Shown: positions 1 to 9,205 of the stretch, piece after piece
Position numbering within the stretch: the first letter of the stretch is position 1
How the letters are laid out: every line of letters begins with the position of its first letter
Assembly (NCBI GenBank): GCA_019638595.1
Contig: JAHBTJ010000004.1
Location: forward strand, 286,469-350,468
From: Chitinophagaceae bacterium
GTDB taxonomy: Bacteria > Bacteroidota > Bacteroidia > Chitinophagales > Chitinophagaceae
Reading direction: 5' to 3'
Length of the DNA stretch: 64,000 bases
Made by a program: the position numbers and the translations under genes
The notes under the pieces: model-generated
What the model saw: only the letters and a program-made list of their open reading frames with translations
What the model was told of the DNA's origin: nothing
Databases searched by the model: none

Positions 1-1119
1 CACTGGAATGAAGTAGTGTATAAGGGAACTGATTTTGCAGAAAAGATGTTTGCAGAAAGAAAAGGAAATGTAGTGGTATTATCGGGAAACAACAGGCTTA
101 AAACAGATTATATCAGCCAGTCGGTTGCCGCCGGTCTGAATGTGCTGGCAGATAAGCCGATGGCGATTGATACTGCTAATTTTGCTAAGCTGGTAACTGC
201 TTTTGATGCTGCTGCTGCAAAAAAGGTACTGCTGTATGATATAATGACTGAACGCTCGGAAATTACAAATATGCTTCAAAAAGAATTAATGCATATGCCG
301 GAATTGTTTGGAGACCAGCAAAAAGGAACAGAAAAAGATCCGGCAGTAATGATAGAAAGCATTCACTATTTTTCAAAAAGCGTTTCGGGCAGGCAACTCA
401 TTCGTCCCGACTGGTTTTTTGATCCCCGCCAGCAGGGCGATGCTATTGCTGATGTGGGCACTCACCTTGTGGACATAGTGCAATGGCAATGCTTCCCGGA
501 GGAAGTGCTGGACTATGCAAAAGACATACGGATCAACCGTTCAAGAATATGGCCTACACCGCTTACATTATCGCAGTTTTCCAGTGTAACGGGCAAAATG
601 TCCTACCCCGATTTTTTAAAGCCTTATATCGTTAAGGATTCTATTTTAAACACGCATGCCAATGGCGAAATGAACTATACCCTCCGGGATATACATGTAA
701 AAATAATTGCACGCTGGGACTATAAAGCAGCAGAAGGCGGAGATTCACACTACGCCGTGGTAAAGGGCTCAAAAGCCATACTTGAGATCAGGCAGACAAA
801 AGCGGAAAACTTTAAGCCGGTTTTATACATTAAACCTGCCGGTTCAACCCCGCGGGCAGATTTTGAAGCTTCTGTTCAGCAGGCTATAGTTCAAATAAAT
901 AAAACATACCCGGGTGTTTCTGTTGAAAAAAATAACAACGAGTGGAAAGTGATCGTGCCAGCCCGGTATGATGTAGGGCACGAAGCTCATTTTGGACAGG
1001 TAATGGAACGCTACCTGGATTATTTAAAGCAGGGGAAACTCCCGGCATGGGAGGTACCAGGCATGATAGCGAAGTATTATACAACAACTCAATCCCTGGC
1101 AAAAGCAATAAAGGAATAA
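1..1119 (+). CDS. Gfo/Idh/MocA-type oxidoreductase, 5' end outside window
   Basis: The reading frame is open from base 1, so the gene begins before the window and the GTG at 16 is probably internal. The visible part starts late in the Rossmann fold. A DKPM motif (the family's usual E/DKP catalytic lysine region) is followed by a long C-terminal half with DVGTHLVDIVQW, where the histidine sits in the usual substrate position. The extended C-terminal part matches what I know as the putative-oxidoreductase C-terminal domain common in Bacteroidota. Members use NAD(P) to oxidise sugars or sugar derivatives. The next genes (an SDR and mannonate dehydratase) suggest a role in uronate or related sugar-acid catabolism; that role is inference. 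The substrate cannot be told from sequence. Confidence 0.8.
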   Translation, partial: HWNEVVYKGTDFAEKMFAERKGNVVVLSGNNRLKTDYISQSVAAGLNVLADKPMAIDTANFAKLVTAFDAAAAKKVLLYDIMTERSEITNMLQKELMHMPELFGDQQKGTEKDPAVMIESIHYFSKSVSGRQLIRPDWFFDPRQQGDAIADVGTHLVDIVQWQCFPEEVLDYAKDIRINRSRIWPTPLTLSQFSSVTGKMSYPDFLKPYIVKDSILNTHANGEMNYTLRDIHVKIIARWDYKAAEGGDSHYAVVKGSKAILEIRQTKAENFKPVLYIKPAGSTPRADFEASVQQAIVQINKTYPGVSVEKNNNEWKVIVPARYDVGHEAHFGQVMERYLDYLKQGKLPAWEVPGMIAKYYTTTQSLAKAIKE

Positions 1120-1261
1120 TTCATAACCGGGAGCATGGCATAGTTCCTGGAGCAGCAGGAATGATAAGTCAGGCAATGAGCGGATCCGCAAAAAGCATGC
1201 TGGATAACATGACATTGTTATGCCTGAACAAGATCAATCAACAGCAATATTTTAAACATAT

Positions 1262-2026
1262 ATGGCGTCAGGAAAACATTTTGATTTATCGGGGAAAAGA
1301 GCCGTTGTAACCGGCGGCAGCAAAGGATTAGGACGGGCAATAACAGCAGGCTTCATTGAATATGGAGCCGAAGTGATCATTACCGGGAGAAACCAGGAAG
1401 ACATCAGCAATACATGTAAAGAGCTGGGCAGCCAGTGCAAAGGCGTTGTTTTTGATTTAAAGAACATTGATGGCATCCCCGCATTTGTAGATCAAACGGA
1501 AGCAGCTTATGGAAAGGTAGATATTCTTGTAAACAATGCCGGGATCCATTTAAAGAAAAATGCTGTGGATGTAAGCGATGAAGAATACAACGAAGTGATA
1601 CTGGTTAACCAGCGGGCTGTGTTTTCGCTCAGTCGGGAGTGGGCAAAAAAAATGCTTGCCAGGAAAGCCGGCAGCATTCTCATGATCAGTTCAATGGCAT
1701 CTCAGTACGGTATTCCGAAAGTAATTGCTTATACGGCCGCCAAGTCGGCGATAGAAGGTATGACACGCGCTTTGGCTGTTGAGCTTTCTCCCTATGGCAT
1801 AAGGGTAAATTGTATAGCTCCCGGCTTTATAGAAACGGAAATGTCATCCAAAGCGCTCAATGGCGATCCTGAAAGAAAACAGAAAATACTATCCAGAACC
1901 CCTATGCAAAAACTGGGAGCTCCGGCTGATGTAGCAATGGCTGCATTGTACCTGTGTTCGCCTGCCGCGGCGTATGTAACAGGCATTGTGCTGCCGGTAG
2001 ACGGCGGAAATTCAATAGGCTTTTAA
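1262..2026 (+). CDS. SDR oxidoreductase, KduD/gluconate dehydrogenase-like
   Basis: A 254-aa classical short-chain dehydrogenase. It has the cofactor motif TGGSKGLG near residue 18, NNAG near residue 90, the catalytic serine in ISSMAS, the YxxxK pair in YTAAK, and a C-terminal PVDGG. The length is standard. It resembles 2-deoxy-D-gluconate 3-dehydrogenase / 2-dehydro-3-deoxy-gluconate dehydrogenase types. Next to uxuA it could serve as the mannonate (fructuronate) oxidoreductase step or another sugar-acid oxidation; this is inferred from context. It lies 142 bp after the oxidoreductase, and a strong terminator-like hairpin follows before uxuA. No Shine-Dalgarno is visible, as is usual in this phylum. 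Confidence 0.85.
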   Translation: MASGKHFDLSGKRAVVTGGSKGLGRAITAGFIEYGAEVIITGRNQEDISNTCKELGSQCKGVVFDLKNIDGIPAFVDQTEAAYGKVDILVNNAGIHLKKNAVDVSDEEYNEVILVNQRAVFSLSREWAKKMLARKAGSILMISSMASQYGIPKVIAYTAAKSAIEGMTRALAVELSPYGIRVNCIAPGFIETEMSSKALNGDPERKQKILSRTPMQKLGAPADVAMAALYLCSPAAAYVTGIVLPVDGGNSIGF

Positions 2027-2182
2027 ACAATAAGAATAGAAGGCGCTTAGCAATTACGTCCTTCGCAGCGTTTCTACCCCAGGCCAAACGCGTTGGCAGA
2101 ACGCTGCGGCAGGTGGAGAAACAAGGAAATCCATTGGTATGGTGCTGCCAATACCCGCCAGGATGGATCATCTTCCGGCGAC

Positions 2183-2223
2183 AAGCCCAAAGTAAAATAT
2201 TGGATTTTGCTTTGGGCTTTTTT
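2183..2223 (+). terminator. Rho-independent terminator between SDR and uxuA
   Basis: Arms AAGCCCAAAG (2183-2192) and CTTTGGGCTT (2210-2219) are extended inward by AAAAT/ATTTT and followed by six T. The 156 bases before it (2027-2182) hold no convincing gene. The hairpin ends only 35 bp before the uxuA start codon, so it separates the SDR from uxuA or acts as an attenuator. A weak -7-like TATACTTG at 2226-2233 directly follows. Confidence 0.75.
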
Positions 2224-2257
2224 AGTATACTTGCAACTTAACTTTTACGCATCAACT

Positions 2258-3439
2258 ATGTATATTAAACAATTACAGCAAACATGGCGGTGGTTTGGCC
2301 CCAATGACCCGGTTAGTTTGCAGGACGTACAGCAGGCCGGCGCACAGGGAATAGTTACAGCATTGCACCATATTCCTCACGGGGAAGTATGGACGAAAGA
2401 AGAGATTGATAAAAGAGTACAGGAACTGAAAGCAGGAGGCTTTGAATGGAGCGTGGTAGAAAGCCTGACTGTTCATGAAGACATAAAAACACGCAGTGGC
2501 AACTACAAGGGATATATTGAAAAATACAGGGAGTCGCTTAAAAACCTGGCTTCTTTCGGCATAAGGGTGGTTACCTACAATTTTATGCCGGTAAACGACT
2601 GGACCCGCACAGATATTAACTATACCGTGAGGGATGGATCGAAAGCCCTGTATTTTAACTGGACGGATATGGCGGTGTTTGATATTCATATCCTGGAAAG
2701 ACAGCATGCCGAAAAGGATTATACCGGGGCTGTGATCGAAAGGGCCAAAGCAAAATTTATACAGATGTCGGACAGGCAGAAGCAGGAACTGGTAGATACA
2801 GTGTTGTTCGGCATACCGGGTGAGGAAAGGCGCACTACCGAAGGCATGCGGAAAGAGCTGGAAAAATATAAAGACATTGACCGGGCGGCTTTGAAATCGA
2901 ACCTCGCCTACTTTCTGCAGGAAGTTACTCCTGTAGCGAGCGAATATGGCATACGCATGGCCATTCACCCCGATGATCCTCCTTTTGATATACTGGGGCT
3001 GCCGAGGATCGTGTGCAACCGCCAGGATCTTCTTGATATTATTTCCTGTTCAAACGAAACATCAAACGGGCTTTGCTTTTGTACCGGTTCGCTGGGCGCT
3101 AATCCCGCCAACAACCTTCCCGAGATGATTGACGAAGTAAATACCAGGATACATTTTGCTCATTTGCGCAATACGGTAAGGGATGCGGAAGGGAATTTTT
3201 ACGAGGGCGATCACCTGGAAGGCAATGTAGACATGTATAAAGTGATGACATCTTTGCTGAATGTGCAGCAGCTTGTAACGCACGAAATTCCTTTCCGGCC
3301 GGACCATGGTCACCAGATGCTGGACGACCTGAATAAAACAACCAATCCCGGGTATTCCGCCATCGGGCGTTTAAGAGGACTGGCTGAGTTACGGGGATTA
3401 GAGCTGGGAATTGTACGCGGAATGCAGGAAAATAAGTGA
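2258..3439 (+). CDS. uxuA: Mannonate dehydratase UxuA
   Basis: D-mannonate dehydratase converts D-mannonate to 2-keto-3-deoxy-D-gluconate in hexuronate catabolism. The start at 2258 is chosen because the protein then begins with the family-typical TWRWFGPNDPVSL and ALHHIPHGEVW; the longer in-frame extension from 2093 runs through the upstream terminator and is not protein-like. With this start it is 393 aa, normal for UxuA. Recognisable motifs include HPDDPP, CTGSLGANPANNLPEMI and HFAHLRN, containing the metal-binding His/Cys residues of the TIM-barrel family. The two preceding genes probably belong to the same catabolic route. A strong hairpin follows at 3637. Confidence 0.95.
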   Translation: MYIKQLQQTWRWFGPNDPVSLQDVQQAGAQGIVTALHHIPHGEVWTKEEIDKRVQELKAGGFEWSVVESLTVHEDIKTRSGNYKGYIEKYRESLKNLASFGIRVVTYNFMPVNDWTRTDINYTVRDGSKALYFNWTDMAVFDIHILERQHAEKDYTGAVIERAKAKFIQMSDRQKQELVDTVLFGIPGEERRTTEGMRKELEKYKDIDRAALKSNLAYFLQEVTPVASEYGIRMAIHPDDPPFDILGLPRIVCNRQDLLDIISCSNETSNGLCFCTGSLGANPANNLPEMIDEVNTRIHFAHLRNTVRDAEGNFYEGDHLEGNVDMYKVMTSLLNVQQLVTHEIPFRPDHGHQMLDDLNKTTNPGYSAIGRLRGLAELRGLELGIVRGMQENK

Positions 3440-3636
3440 TAACCCCTATAAATTGTTCACCACCAGGCAGTTTAACTGGAAAAATACCCGGTTTCGGGTA
3501 TTGACATTCATCAATGCTTTTATTAAATTTAAACAATTAAAATCAGCGCATTTACAGCGCGTTTTTACATGTTTAGCCCATTACTCACACCTGAAGAAAA
3601 TAGTAAGGTTATGGGTTAGTGTCAATCAACTTCAAG

Positions 3637-3675
3637 CACAACCTTCCATTAAAACCGGAAGGTTGTGACTTTTTA
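3637..3675 (+). terminator. Terminator after uxuA; rest of the 3440-3788 gap empty
   Basis: An 11-bp perfect stem (CACAACCTTCC at 3637-3647, GGAAGGTTGTG at 3657-3667) with a 9-base loop is followed by ACTTTTT. It lies about 200 bp after the uxuA stop. The remainder of the 349-bp gap up to bshC is AT-rich at its 3' end and shows no convincing reading frame. Confidence 0.75.
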
Positions 3676-3788
3676 AGCCCCGCCCGCTGCATTGTTGCTG
3701 CAGCCATTTTTAGCTTCTTAATGAAAATGTAAAATAGCAACGCTATAAAATGAAATGCCTAATTTGCTGCATATTTTGATGAAATGAT

Positions 3789-5384
3789 ATGAACTATACT
3801 GCTCAGTGGATCACATACGAAAGTACCGGCGCTTTTTCACAACTGGCCATAGATTACGTTCAGAAAAATTCCTCATTAAAGTCTTTTTACGCGTATACGC
3901 CTGATATAAAAGGAATAGAAGCGGCTTTGCACAACCGTCAGTCATTCACAACCAACCGTGCGCTGCTTACCGCTACGCTGCAAAAACAGTACGAAGGATT
4001 GCAACTACCGGAAGCCGTTAACAATAATATACTAAAGCTGGCTTCAGAAAATACTTTTACGGTTTGCACCGCGCATCAACCCAATATTTTTACGGGCTAT
4101 TTATACTTTGCCTATAAGATACTGCACACCATAAAGCTGGCCGGGGCGTTAAAGCAATCTTTTCCCGGGTATGATTTTGTTCCTGTATATTATATGGGTA
4201 GCGAAGACAATGACCTCGAAGAGCTGAACCATGTTTACCTTGACGGTGATACACTGGTGTGGCAAACCGCCCAAACCGGTGCGGTGGGCAGAATGAAGCC
4301 GGATGGCATAATGCCGCTCATAGAAAGGATCGGCGGGCAACTGGGCGTTTTTGAATTTGGAGCTGAGCTTACAGCTATGCTTAAAGCCTGCTATGGTAAA
4401 AGCGCTACCATACAGGAAGCTACTTTAAAGTTTGTGCATGAGTTGTTTGGCCAATATGGGCTGCTGGTATTAATACCGGATAGCACGGATCTGAAACGGG
4501 AGATGATCCGTGTTTTTGAAGATGATATGTTCAATCATACCGCTTCAGCCATTGTTACACAAACCGCCGCCACCCTGGCAGAGAAGCATCATGTACAGGT
4601 CAATCCGCGCGAGATCAACCTATTTTATATGAAAGACGGGATCAGGGAAAGGATTATAAAAGAAGCCGACACCTTCATTATTAACAATACCGGTATCACA
4701 TTTTCAGCGGATGCTATAAAGAAAGAGTTGTACGAACATCCTGAAAGGTTCAGTCCGAATGTTGTATTGCGCGGTCTGTACCAGGAAACCCTGCTGCCCA
4801 ACCTTGCCTTTATTGGCGGAGGCTCGGAGATAGCCTACTGGCTGGAACTGAAAAAAATGTTTGAGCATTACGGTGTTCCTTACCCTGTTTTGCTGTTACG
4901 CAACTCCTTTTTAATGATAGATGAAAAAACGGCACAACTCCGGGATAAGCTGGAAATTTCTGCAGAAGGTCTTTTTAAAGATGAGTCGGCAATATTGAAT
5001 GAGATCGTTAAAACAAAAAGCAGGCACCAGCTTTCCCTTTCGGGTGAAATAACAAAGATGGACAATCTTTACGCCCAAATAAAATCAGTTGCAGGCGCTG
5101 TGGATGTAACACTGGAAAACCATGTAAAAGCATTGCAGGCAAGAGCTTCCGGGGCAATTGCCAAACTGGAGAAGAAAATAATAAAGGCTGAAAAAAAGAA
5201 GTTTGAAATACAGAAAAATCAGCTCCACAAATTGAAAGCTTCGCTTTTTCCCAAAGGCAGCTTGCAGGAAAGAATAGAAAATATACTCCCCTATTACGCC
5301 AGGTATGGGAAAGACTTTATTAAAATGTTGCATGACCATTCACCTGCCCTGGGAGGGGACTTCGGGGTATTTACAGAAAAATAG
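3789..5384 (+). CDS. bshC: Bacillithiol biosynthesis cysteine-adding enzyme BshC
   Basis: A 531-aa protein of normal BshC length. It has the family's N-terminal nucleotide-binding-like motif AHQPNIFTGYLYFAYK near residue 97, GSEDNDLEELNHVYLDG near residue 137, and FIGGGSEIAYWLELK near residue 345. A charged coiled-coil stretch follows (roughly residues 440-490, rich in K and E), also typical of the family. BshC adds cysteine to glucosaminyl-malate in the last step of bacillithiol synthesis in the cytoplasm. It stands alone; bshA and bshB are not in the window. The following 277 bp (5385-5661) contain no gene, only a small palindrome GTAGCC-TGT-GGCTAC at 5485-5499. Confidence 0.95.
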   Translation: MNYTAQWITYESTGAFSQLAIDYVQKNSSLKSFYAYTPDIKGIEAALHNRQSFTTNRALLTATLQKQYEGLQLPEAVNNNILKLASENTFTVCTAHQPNIFTGYLYFAYKILHTIKLAGALKQSFPGYDFVPVYYMGSEDNDLEELNHVYLDGDTLVWQTAQTGAVGRMKPDGIMPLIERIGGQLGVFEFGAELTAMLKACYGKSATIQEATLKFVHELFGQYGLLVLIPDSTDLKREMIRVFEDDMFNHTASAIVTQTAATLAEKHHVQVNPREINLFYMKDGIRERIIKEADTFIINNTGITFSADAIKKELYEHPERFSPNVVLRGLYQETLLPNLAFIGGGSEIAYWLELKKMFEHYGVPYPVLLLRNSFLMIDEKTAQLRDKLEISAEGLFKDESAILNEIVKTKSRHQLSLSGEITKMDNLYAQIKSVAGAVDVTLENHVKALQARASGAIAKLEKKIIKAEKKKFEIQKNQLHKLKASLFPKGSLQERIENILPYYARYGKDFIKMLHDHSPALGGDFGVFTEK

Positions 5385-5661
5385 AACACTTACCTTGTAG
5401 TTATTATTGCATCCGCCGCACCACTCCGGCTGGGGCTGACCAAATCCCGCTGTGTAAAGGGTCTTGGCTTCACACGTAAACAATGTAGCCTGTGGCTACG
5501 GCAGTAATCGCCGGAGGTGATAGTACAGTAATGTGAACCGAAAACGCTTCGCAAAGCAAAAGCTGCCGAATTACTTAATAAAAAGAACAGGAACAATTAA
5601 TTCCAACTATTTGTTTGATTTTAATACTGCTGTTACATGTAAATTGCAGTAAACAACAGTA

Positions 5662-6408
5662 ATGAATAAGCCCTGGAATGAACAAACAGGTATTGTTACC
5701 GGAGCCGCATCGGGCATAGGACAAAGAATAGCTGAACAGCTTGCTCAACGGGGCGTTCACCTCGCCTTGTTCGACAGGAATTATGAGCAGCTCCTGTCCG
5801 TAGCCGGACAACTGCCTGGTAAGCATGAACTTTTCGCAATAGATATCTGCAATGAAGAAAAAGTATCAGAAGCTGTTATACAGGCCGCAAAGCGTAATGG
5901 TTGCATTGATATACTGGTGAACTGCGCCGGCATAACGGGTAAAACCAGTATAAAGAGTCACGAAACAGATACTACCGATGTAAAGGCCGTTTTTGATATT
6001 AATTTCATGGGCAGTTATTTTACTTCCAAGCATGTGCTGCCGTGGATGATAAAAAATAATTACGGCCGTATACTTCATATTGCTTCCATTGCGGGTAAGG
6101 AAGGCAATGCAGGCATGCTGGCTTATTCCGCATCCAAGGCAGCGGTTATAGGGATGACCAAAGTGCAGGGAAAAGAATATGGAGGCTACAATATTACCGT
6201 GAATGCGCTTGCACCGGCAGTGATACGTACCGCGATGGTGGATGCCATGCCCGATGCACAGGTAAAATACATGACCGATAAAATACCGATGCAACGTTGT
6301 GGCACACTGCAGGAAGCGGCGGACATGGCTTGTTTTATTATTTCGCCCGAAAACAGCTTCAGTACCGGGTTTACTTTTGATTTGTCGGGAGGGAGAGCAA
6401 CCTACTGA
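5662..6408 (+). CDS. SDR oxidoreductase, FabG-like
   Basis: A 248-aa classical short-chain dehydrogenase: VTGAASGIGQRIAEQL at the N-terminus, NCAG near residue 90, the catalytic serine in IASIAG, YSASK for the Tyr-Lys pair, and DLSGGRATY at the end. It is the first gene of a three-gene operon, 35 bp before a 3-hydroxyacyl-CoA-dehydrogenase-like gene that is itself 6 bp before a dipeptidase gene. The substrate is unknown. FabG-like 3-oxoacyl reductase, sugar dehydrogenase or other alcohol dehydrogenase activities are all possible. Confidence 0.85.
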   Translation: MNKPWNEQTGIVTGAASGIGQRIAEQLAQRGVHLALFDRNYEQLLSVAGQLPGKHELFAIDICNEEKVSEAVIQAAKRNGCIDILVNCAGITGKTSIKSHETDTTDVKAVFDINFMGSYFTSKHVLPWMIKNNYGRILHIASIAGKEGNAGMLAYSASKAAVIGMTKVQGKEYGGYNITVNALAPAVIRTAMVDAMPDAQVKYMTDKIPMQRCGTLQEAADMACFIISPENSFSTGFTFDLSGGRATY

Positions 6409-6443
6409 ATATACCCTGTTCAGCATATGTCAAATAAACTATC

Positions 6444-7439
6444 ATGAATAAAAAAATAAAAACTTCAGAAATTAAAACAGGGGTTGTAGGGCTCGGGCTG
6501 ATGGGTTGCAGCATAACTACCTGCTTCCTGATGGCAGGGCACCCGGTTATAGCGGTGGCTGGCATTCCGGCCGATATGCTGCTCGCTAAAAAGCGTATAA
6601 CGGCACACCTTAAACGATCTCAGAAAGAAAAGCTCATTCAACACCCTCCGTCTCACTATCTCCGCAACCTTACCCTTACGGAAGATTACGCTGAGCTAAA
6701 AGGCTGCAGGCTGGTGGTGGAATGTACGCTTGAGAACATAGAGATAAAAAAACAGGTATACCATAAAATTGAATCGGTGATAGACAGGAAAGCGCTGATG
6801 ACAAGCAATACTTCGGCTATACCCATCAGCCTTTTGCAGGAGCACGTGCTTTATCCAGAACGTTTTTTAGGATTGCACTGGGCGGAGCCGTCGCACACCA
6901 CCCGTTTCCTTGAGATCATTTGCGGAAAAAAAACAAATATTAAAAACGGGGAGTTTTTATACGATCTGTCGCACCACTGGGGTAAGGAACCTACCCTTGT
7001 GCGCAAGGACATCAGGGGCTTTATTACCAACCGCCTGATGTATGCCATGTACCGGGAGGCGATATACCTTGTAGAGAACGGGTATGCTACGGTGGAGGAT
7101 GTAGACAGGGCCTGCCGTAATAATGCCGGTTACTGGATGACCCTGGTAGGGGTTTTTCGCTGGATGGATCTTACCGGAGTGCCTGCATATCACACGGTAA
7201 TGAAAGATCTTTTTCCCACTTTGAACAACAGTACCGCTGTTCCGCAGTTGATTGATGATATTGTAAAAAAAGGAGGCAGAGGTGTAGCCAATGCGCATGG
7301 ATTTCATTCCTATACGCCAGAAGAAGCCAGGCTATGGGAAGAAACCTTTACGGCTTTCAGTTATGAAATAAGGAAGCTGGCGTTGAAATACCCCGAAGAC
7401 GTGGTAAAAAGAAAATTAAAAGTGAAACGCAAAAAATAA
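6444..7439 (+). CDS. 3-hydroxyacyl-CoA dehydrogenase family protein
   Basis: A 331-aa protein with an N-terminal Rossmann fold (GVVGLGLMGCSITTCFL, the GxGxxG dinucleotide motif). It has MTSNTSAIPI and GLHWAEPSHTTRFLEII, the latter corresponding to the HFFNP-type catalytic histidine loop of 3-hydroxyacyl-CoA dehydrogenases. A C-terminal helical domain contains FITNRLMYAMYREAIYLVENG. Members oxidise L-3-hydroxyacyl-CoA, or carnitine or other 3-hydroxy acids in single-function variants. The usual HxxNP is changed to HWAEP here, so a non-CoA substrate is plausible. It is translated with the flanking SDR and dipeptidase. Confidence 0.85.
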   Translation: MNKKIKTSEIKTGVVGLGLMGCSITTCFLMAGHPVIAVAGIPADMLLAKKRITAHLKRSQKEKLIQHPPSHYLRNLTLTEDYAELKGCRLVVECTLENIEIKKQVYHKIESVIDRKALMTSNTSAIPISLLQEHVLYPERFLGLHWAEPSHTTRFLEIICGKKTNIKNGEFLYDLSHHWGKEPTLVRKDIRGFITNRLMYAMYREAIYLVENGYATVEDVDRACRNNAGYWMTLVGVFRWMDLTGVPAYHTVMKDLFPTLNNSTAVPQLIDDIVKKGGRGVANAHGFHSYTPEEARLWEETFTAFSYEIRKLALKYPEDVVKRKLKVKRKK

Positions 7440-7445
7440 AAAGCT

Positions 7446-8522
7446 ATGCTGATCATAGATGCGCACCTGGATTTAAGCATGAACGCGCTGGAATGGAACC
7501 GGGATTTGAGACTACCTGTAAAGGATATACGAAAACGTGAAGAGGGACTAACGGATAAGCCTGACCGGGCAAAGGGAACGGTATCGCTTCCTGAGCTTCG
7601 GAAAGGAAAGATCGGGCTGGTGGTAGCTACCATGATAGCGCGGTATGTAGCTCCCGACAGCACGCTTCCGGGCTGGCATTCGCCGCACCAGGCCTGGGCT
7701 CAAACACAAGGACAACGTTCGTGGTATGAGGCTATGGAAGATGTAGGTGAAATGATACAGATCACCAACAGGCAACAGCTCCGGGATCATGTACAACTAT
7801 GGAATAATGAAAGTATCCCTGATGCAAAGAAACCTGTAGGCTATATCCTGAGTCTGGAAGGGGCAGATTCCCTGGTTAATTTAACGTACCTCGAAAAATC
7901 TTATCGCTATGGCCTGCGTGCGCTGGGGCCCGCTCATTACGGCCCGGGCAGGTACGCACCGGGAACAGGGATGGAAGGCCCGTTAACCGCCCCGGGCATA
8001 GAGCTAATTAAAGCCATGGATGAACTGAATATGATACTGGATGTAACACACTTAACCGACGAAGGCTTCAGGCAGGCAACAGATATGTATAAAGGTCCTG
8101 TATGGGCCAGTCATCACAATTGCCGGGCGCTGGTGGATTACCAACGGCAGTTGACAGATGAGCAGATCAAAATATTAATTGAACGGGGAGCCGTAATAGG
8201 CGGCGTGCTGGATGCCTGGATGCTGAAGCCGGGCTGGATACGGGGAAAGAACGATCCGGTAAAAGACAATATAACGCTTGAGCTGCTGATAGACCATTAC
8301 GATCATATTTGCCAGATTGCCGGTAACTCCAGCCACATCGCTATCGGCAGCGATCTCGACGGGATGTTTGGCAAGGAACAATCACCGTTCGATGTAGAAA
8401 CGATCGCCGATCTGCAAAAGCTGAAGGAGCTACTGGCAAAACGGGGATACAGTGAAGACGATACCCGGAAAATATTCCACGGCAACTGGCTGGCGTTCCT
8501 CGAAAAAGCATGGAGCATGTAA
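7446..8522 (+). CDS. Membrane dipeptidase family M19 (renal dipeptidase-like)
   Basis: A 358-aa TIM-barrel metallopeptidase of family M19. The first zinc-ligand pair is in IDAHLD at residues 4-9, the bridging glutamate is in LSLEGAD, and later metal histidines are in DVTHLT and WASHHN. GSDLDGMF near the C-terminus carries the family's conserved aspartate. No signal peptide is visible, so it is predicted to be cytoplasmic. It starts 6 bp after the dehydrogenase, so it is clearly co-transcribed. M19 enzymes hydrolyse dipeptides, including some with D-residues. The link to two dehydrogenases suggests processing of an amino-acid-derived compound, but this is inference. Confidence 0.9.
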   Translation: MLIIDAHLDLSMNALEWNRDLRLPVKDIRKREEGLTDKPDRAKGTVSLPELRKGKIGLVVATMIARYVAPDSTLPGWHSPHQAWAQTQGQRSWYEAMEDVGEMIQITNRQQLRDHVQLWNNESIPDAKKPVGYILSLEGADSLVNLTYLEKSYRYGLRALGPAHYGPGRYAPGTGMEGPLTAPGIELIKAMDELNMILDVTHLTDEGFRQATDMYKGPVWASHHNCRALVDYQRQLTDEQIKILIERGAVIGGVLDAWMLKPGWIRGKNDPVKDNITLELLIDHYDHICQIAGNSSHIAIGSDLDGMFGKEQSPFDVETIADLQKLKELLAKRGYSEDDTRKIFHGNWLAFLEKAWSM

Positions 8523-8574
8523 TACGATCAGGACTTATCATGCCTGTAAAAAAAGAGTAACCTTGAGGATACGC

Positions 8575-8599
8575 ACTTTTGTTCAGCCGGAACAAAAGT
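8575..8599 (+). terminator. Inverted repeat after dipeptidase gene
   Basis: Ten-base arms ACTTTTGTTC (8575-8584) and GAACAAAAGT (8590-8599) lie 53 bp after the dipeptidase stop with a five-base loop. There is no T-run on the plus side, so termination is only likely, not certain. The symmetric repeat could equally serve as an operator. Confidence 0.4.
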
Positions 8600-8673
8600 C
8601 AATTAGCAATACTGTTGATGTTTTATTCTTCAGCCGGCATAGCAGAAAACCAGCGTTTGGCTGTAGTTCCGGC

Positions 8674-9069
8674 TTAATCTTTATTTTTATTTGAGGCAAA
8701 AATATAACCCAGTATAGCAGTCAATACCGGAAGTAAAAGGTTTAATAATATCATTTGAGAGATTTGAATCGTAAAATCCCGATAATTCTTTTTTTCCTCT
8801 TGAATTATCCTGACAAGCTCAATTTTTTTAGTATAAGTGCTATCAGAAATATTAGTATCAGTTGGGATTTGTATGATACTTGTTGCATCAAATTGTTTTA
8901 TGAATAGGAAAACTACAAGTAGAATTATAAAACCTGAAATTATAAAAAGAACAAATTTTGATAAATGGAAACCAATCATCGGAAGGGAGGGTTCTTTTAC
9001 ATCAGGGCTTTCAGGAACTTCGACAACAACTGCCGGAAGACTTTGCGGATTGCTTATAGGATTGCTCAT
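8674..9069 (-). CDS. Small hypothetical membrane protein (131 aa)
   Basis: Not recognised. The protein has a proline-rich N-terminus of about 35 residues, a first hydrophobic segment (VLFIISGFIILLVVFLFI, about residues 39-56), a central 45-residue hydrophilic section rich in K, E and T, and a second hydrophobic segment near the C-terminus (MILLNLLLPVLTAILGYIF). Two transmembrane helices with an intervening loop are predicted. It precedes the glycogen genes and follows a small ribbon-helix-helix-like gene on the same strand, with an apparent terminator between them. It is likely real because the hydropathy pattern is coherent, but no function can be given. Confidence 0.55.
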   Translation of the reverse strand: MSNPISNPQSLPAVVVEVPESPDVKEPSLPMIGFHLSKFVLFIISGFIILLVVFLFIKQFDATSIIQIPTDTNISDSTYTKKIELVRIIQEEKKNYRDFTIQISQMILLNLLLPVLTAILGYIFASNKNKD

Positions 9070-9109
9070 TGCATGACTTATGTTTGGTGAATTAATTTCT
9101 ATTTGAATT

Positions 9110-9157
9110 AAAAAATCCGCAGAATTTACAGCAACATAACTCTGTTCATTCTGCGGA
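9110..9157 (-). terminator. Terminator on minus strand
   Basis: Arms TCCGCAGAAT (9116-9125) and ATTCTGCGGA (9148-9157) have a 22-base loop. On the minus strand the stem is followed by a run of T (AAAAA on plus at 9111-9115). It suits transcription ending after the 74-aa gene at 9206-9430. Confidence 0.6.
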
Positions 9158-9205
9158 CTCGTAATTTTAGATATGTATTAATTTAATTCCAGGTTAGACC
9201 AACTT

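Noticed and set aside
2093-2257. N-terminal extension of UxuA
   Set aside because: The extension runs through a terminator hairpin and is not similar to the known start of the family.
2273-2968. 231-aa minus-strand frame opposite uxuA
   Set aside because: Antisense shadow of a well-supported gene, with no family features.
5485-5499. GTAGCC-TGT-GGCTAC palindrome as an operator
   Set aside because: Only six-base arms and no regulator or promoter next to it; may be chance.
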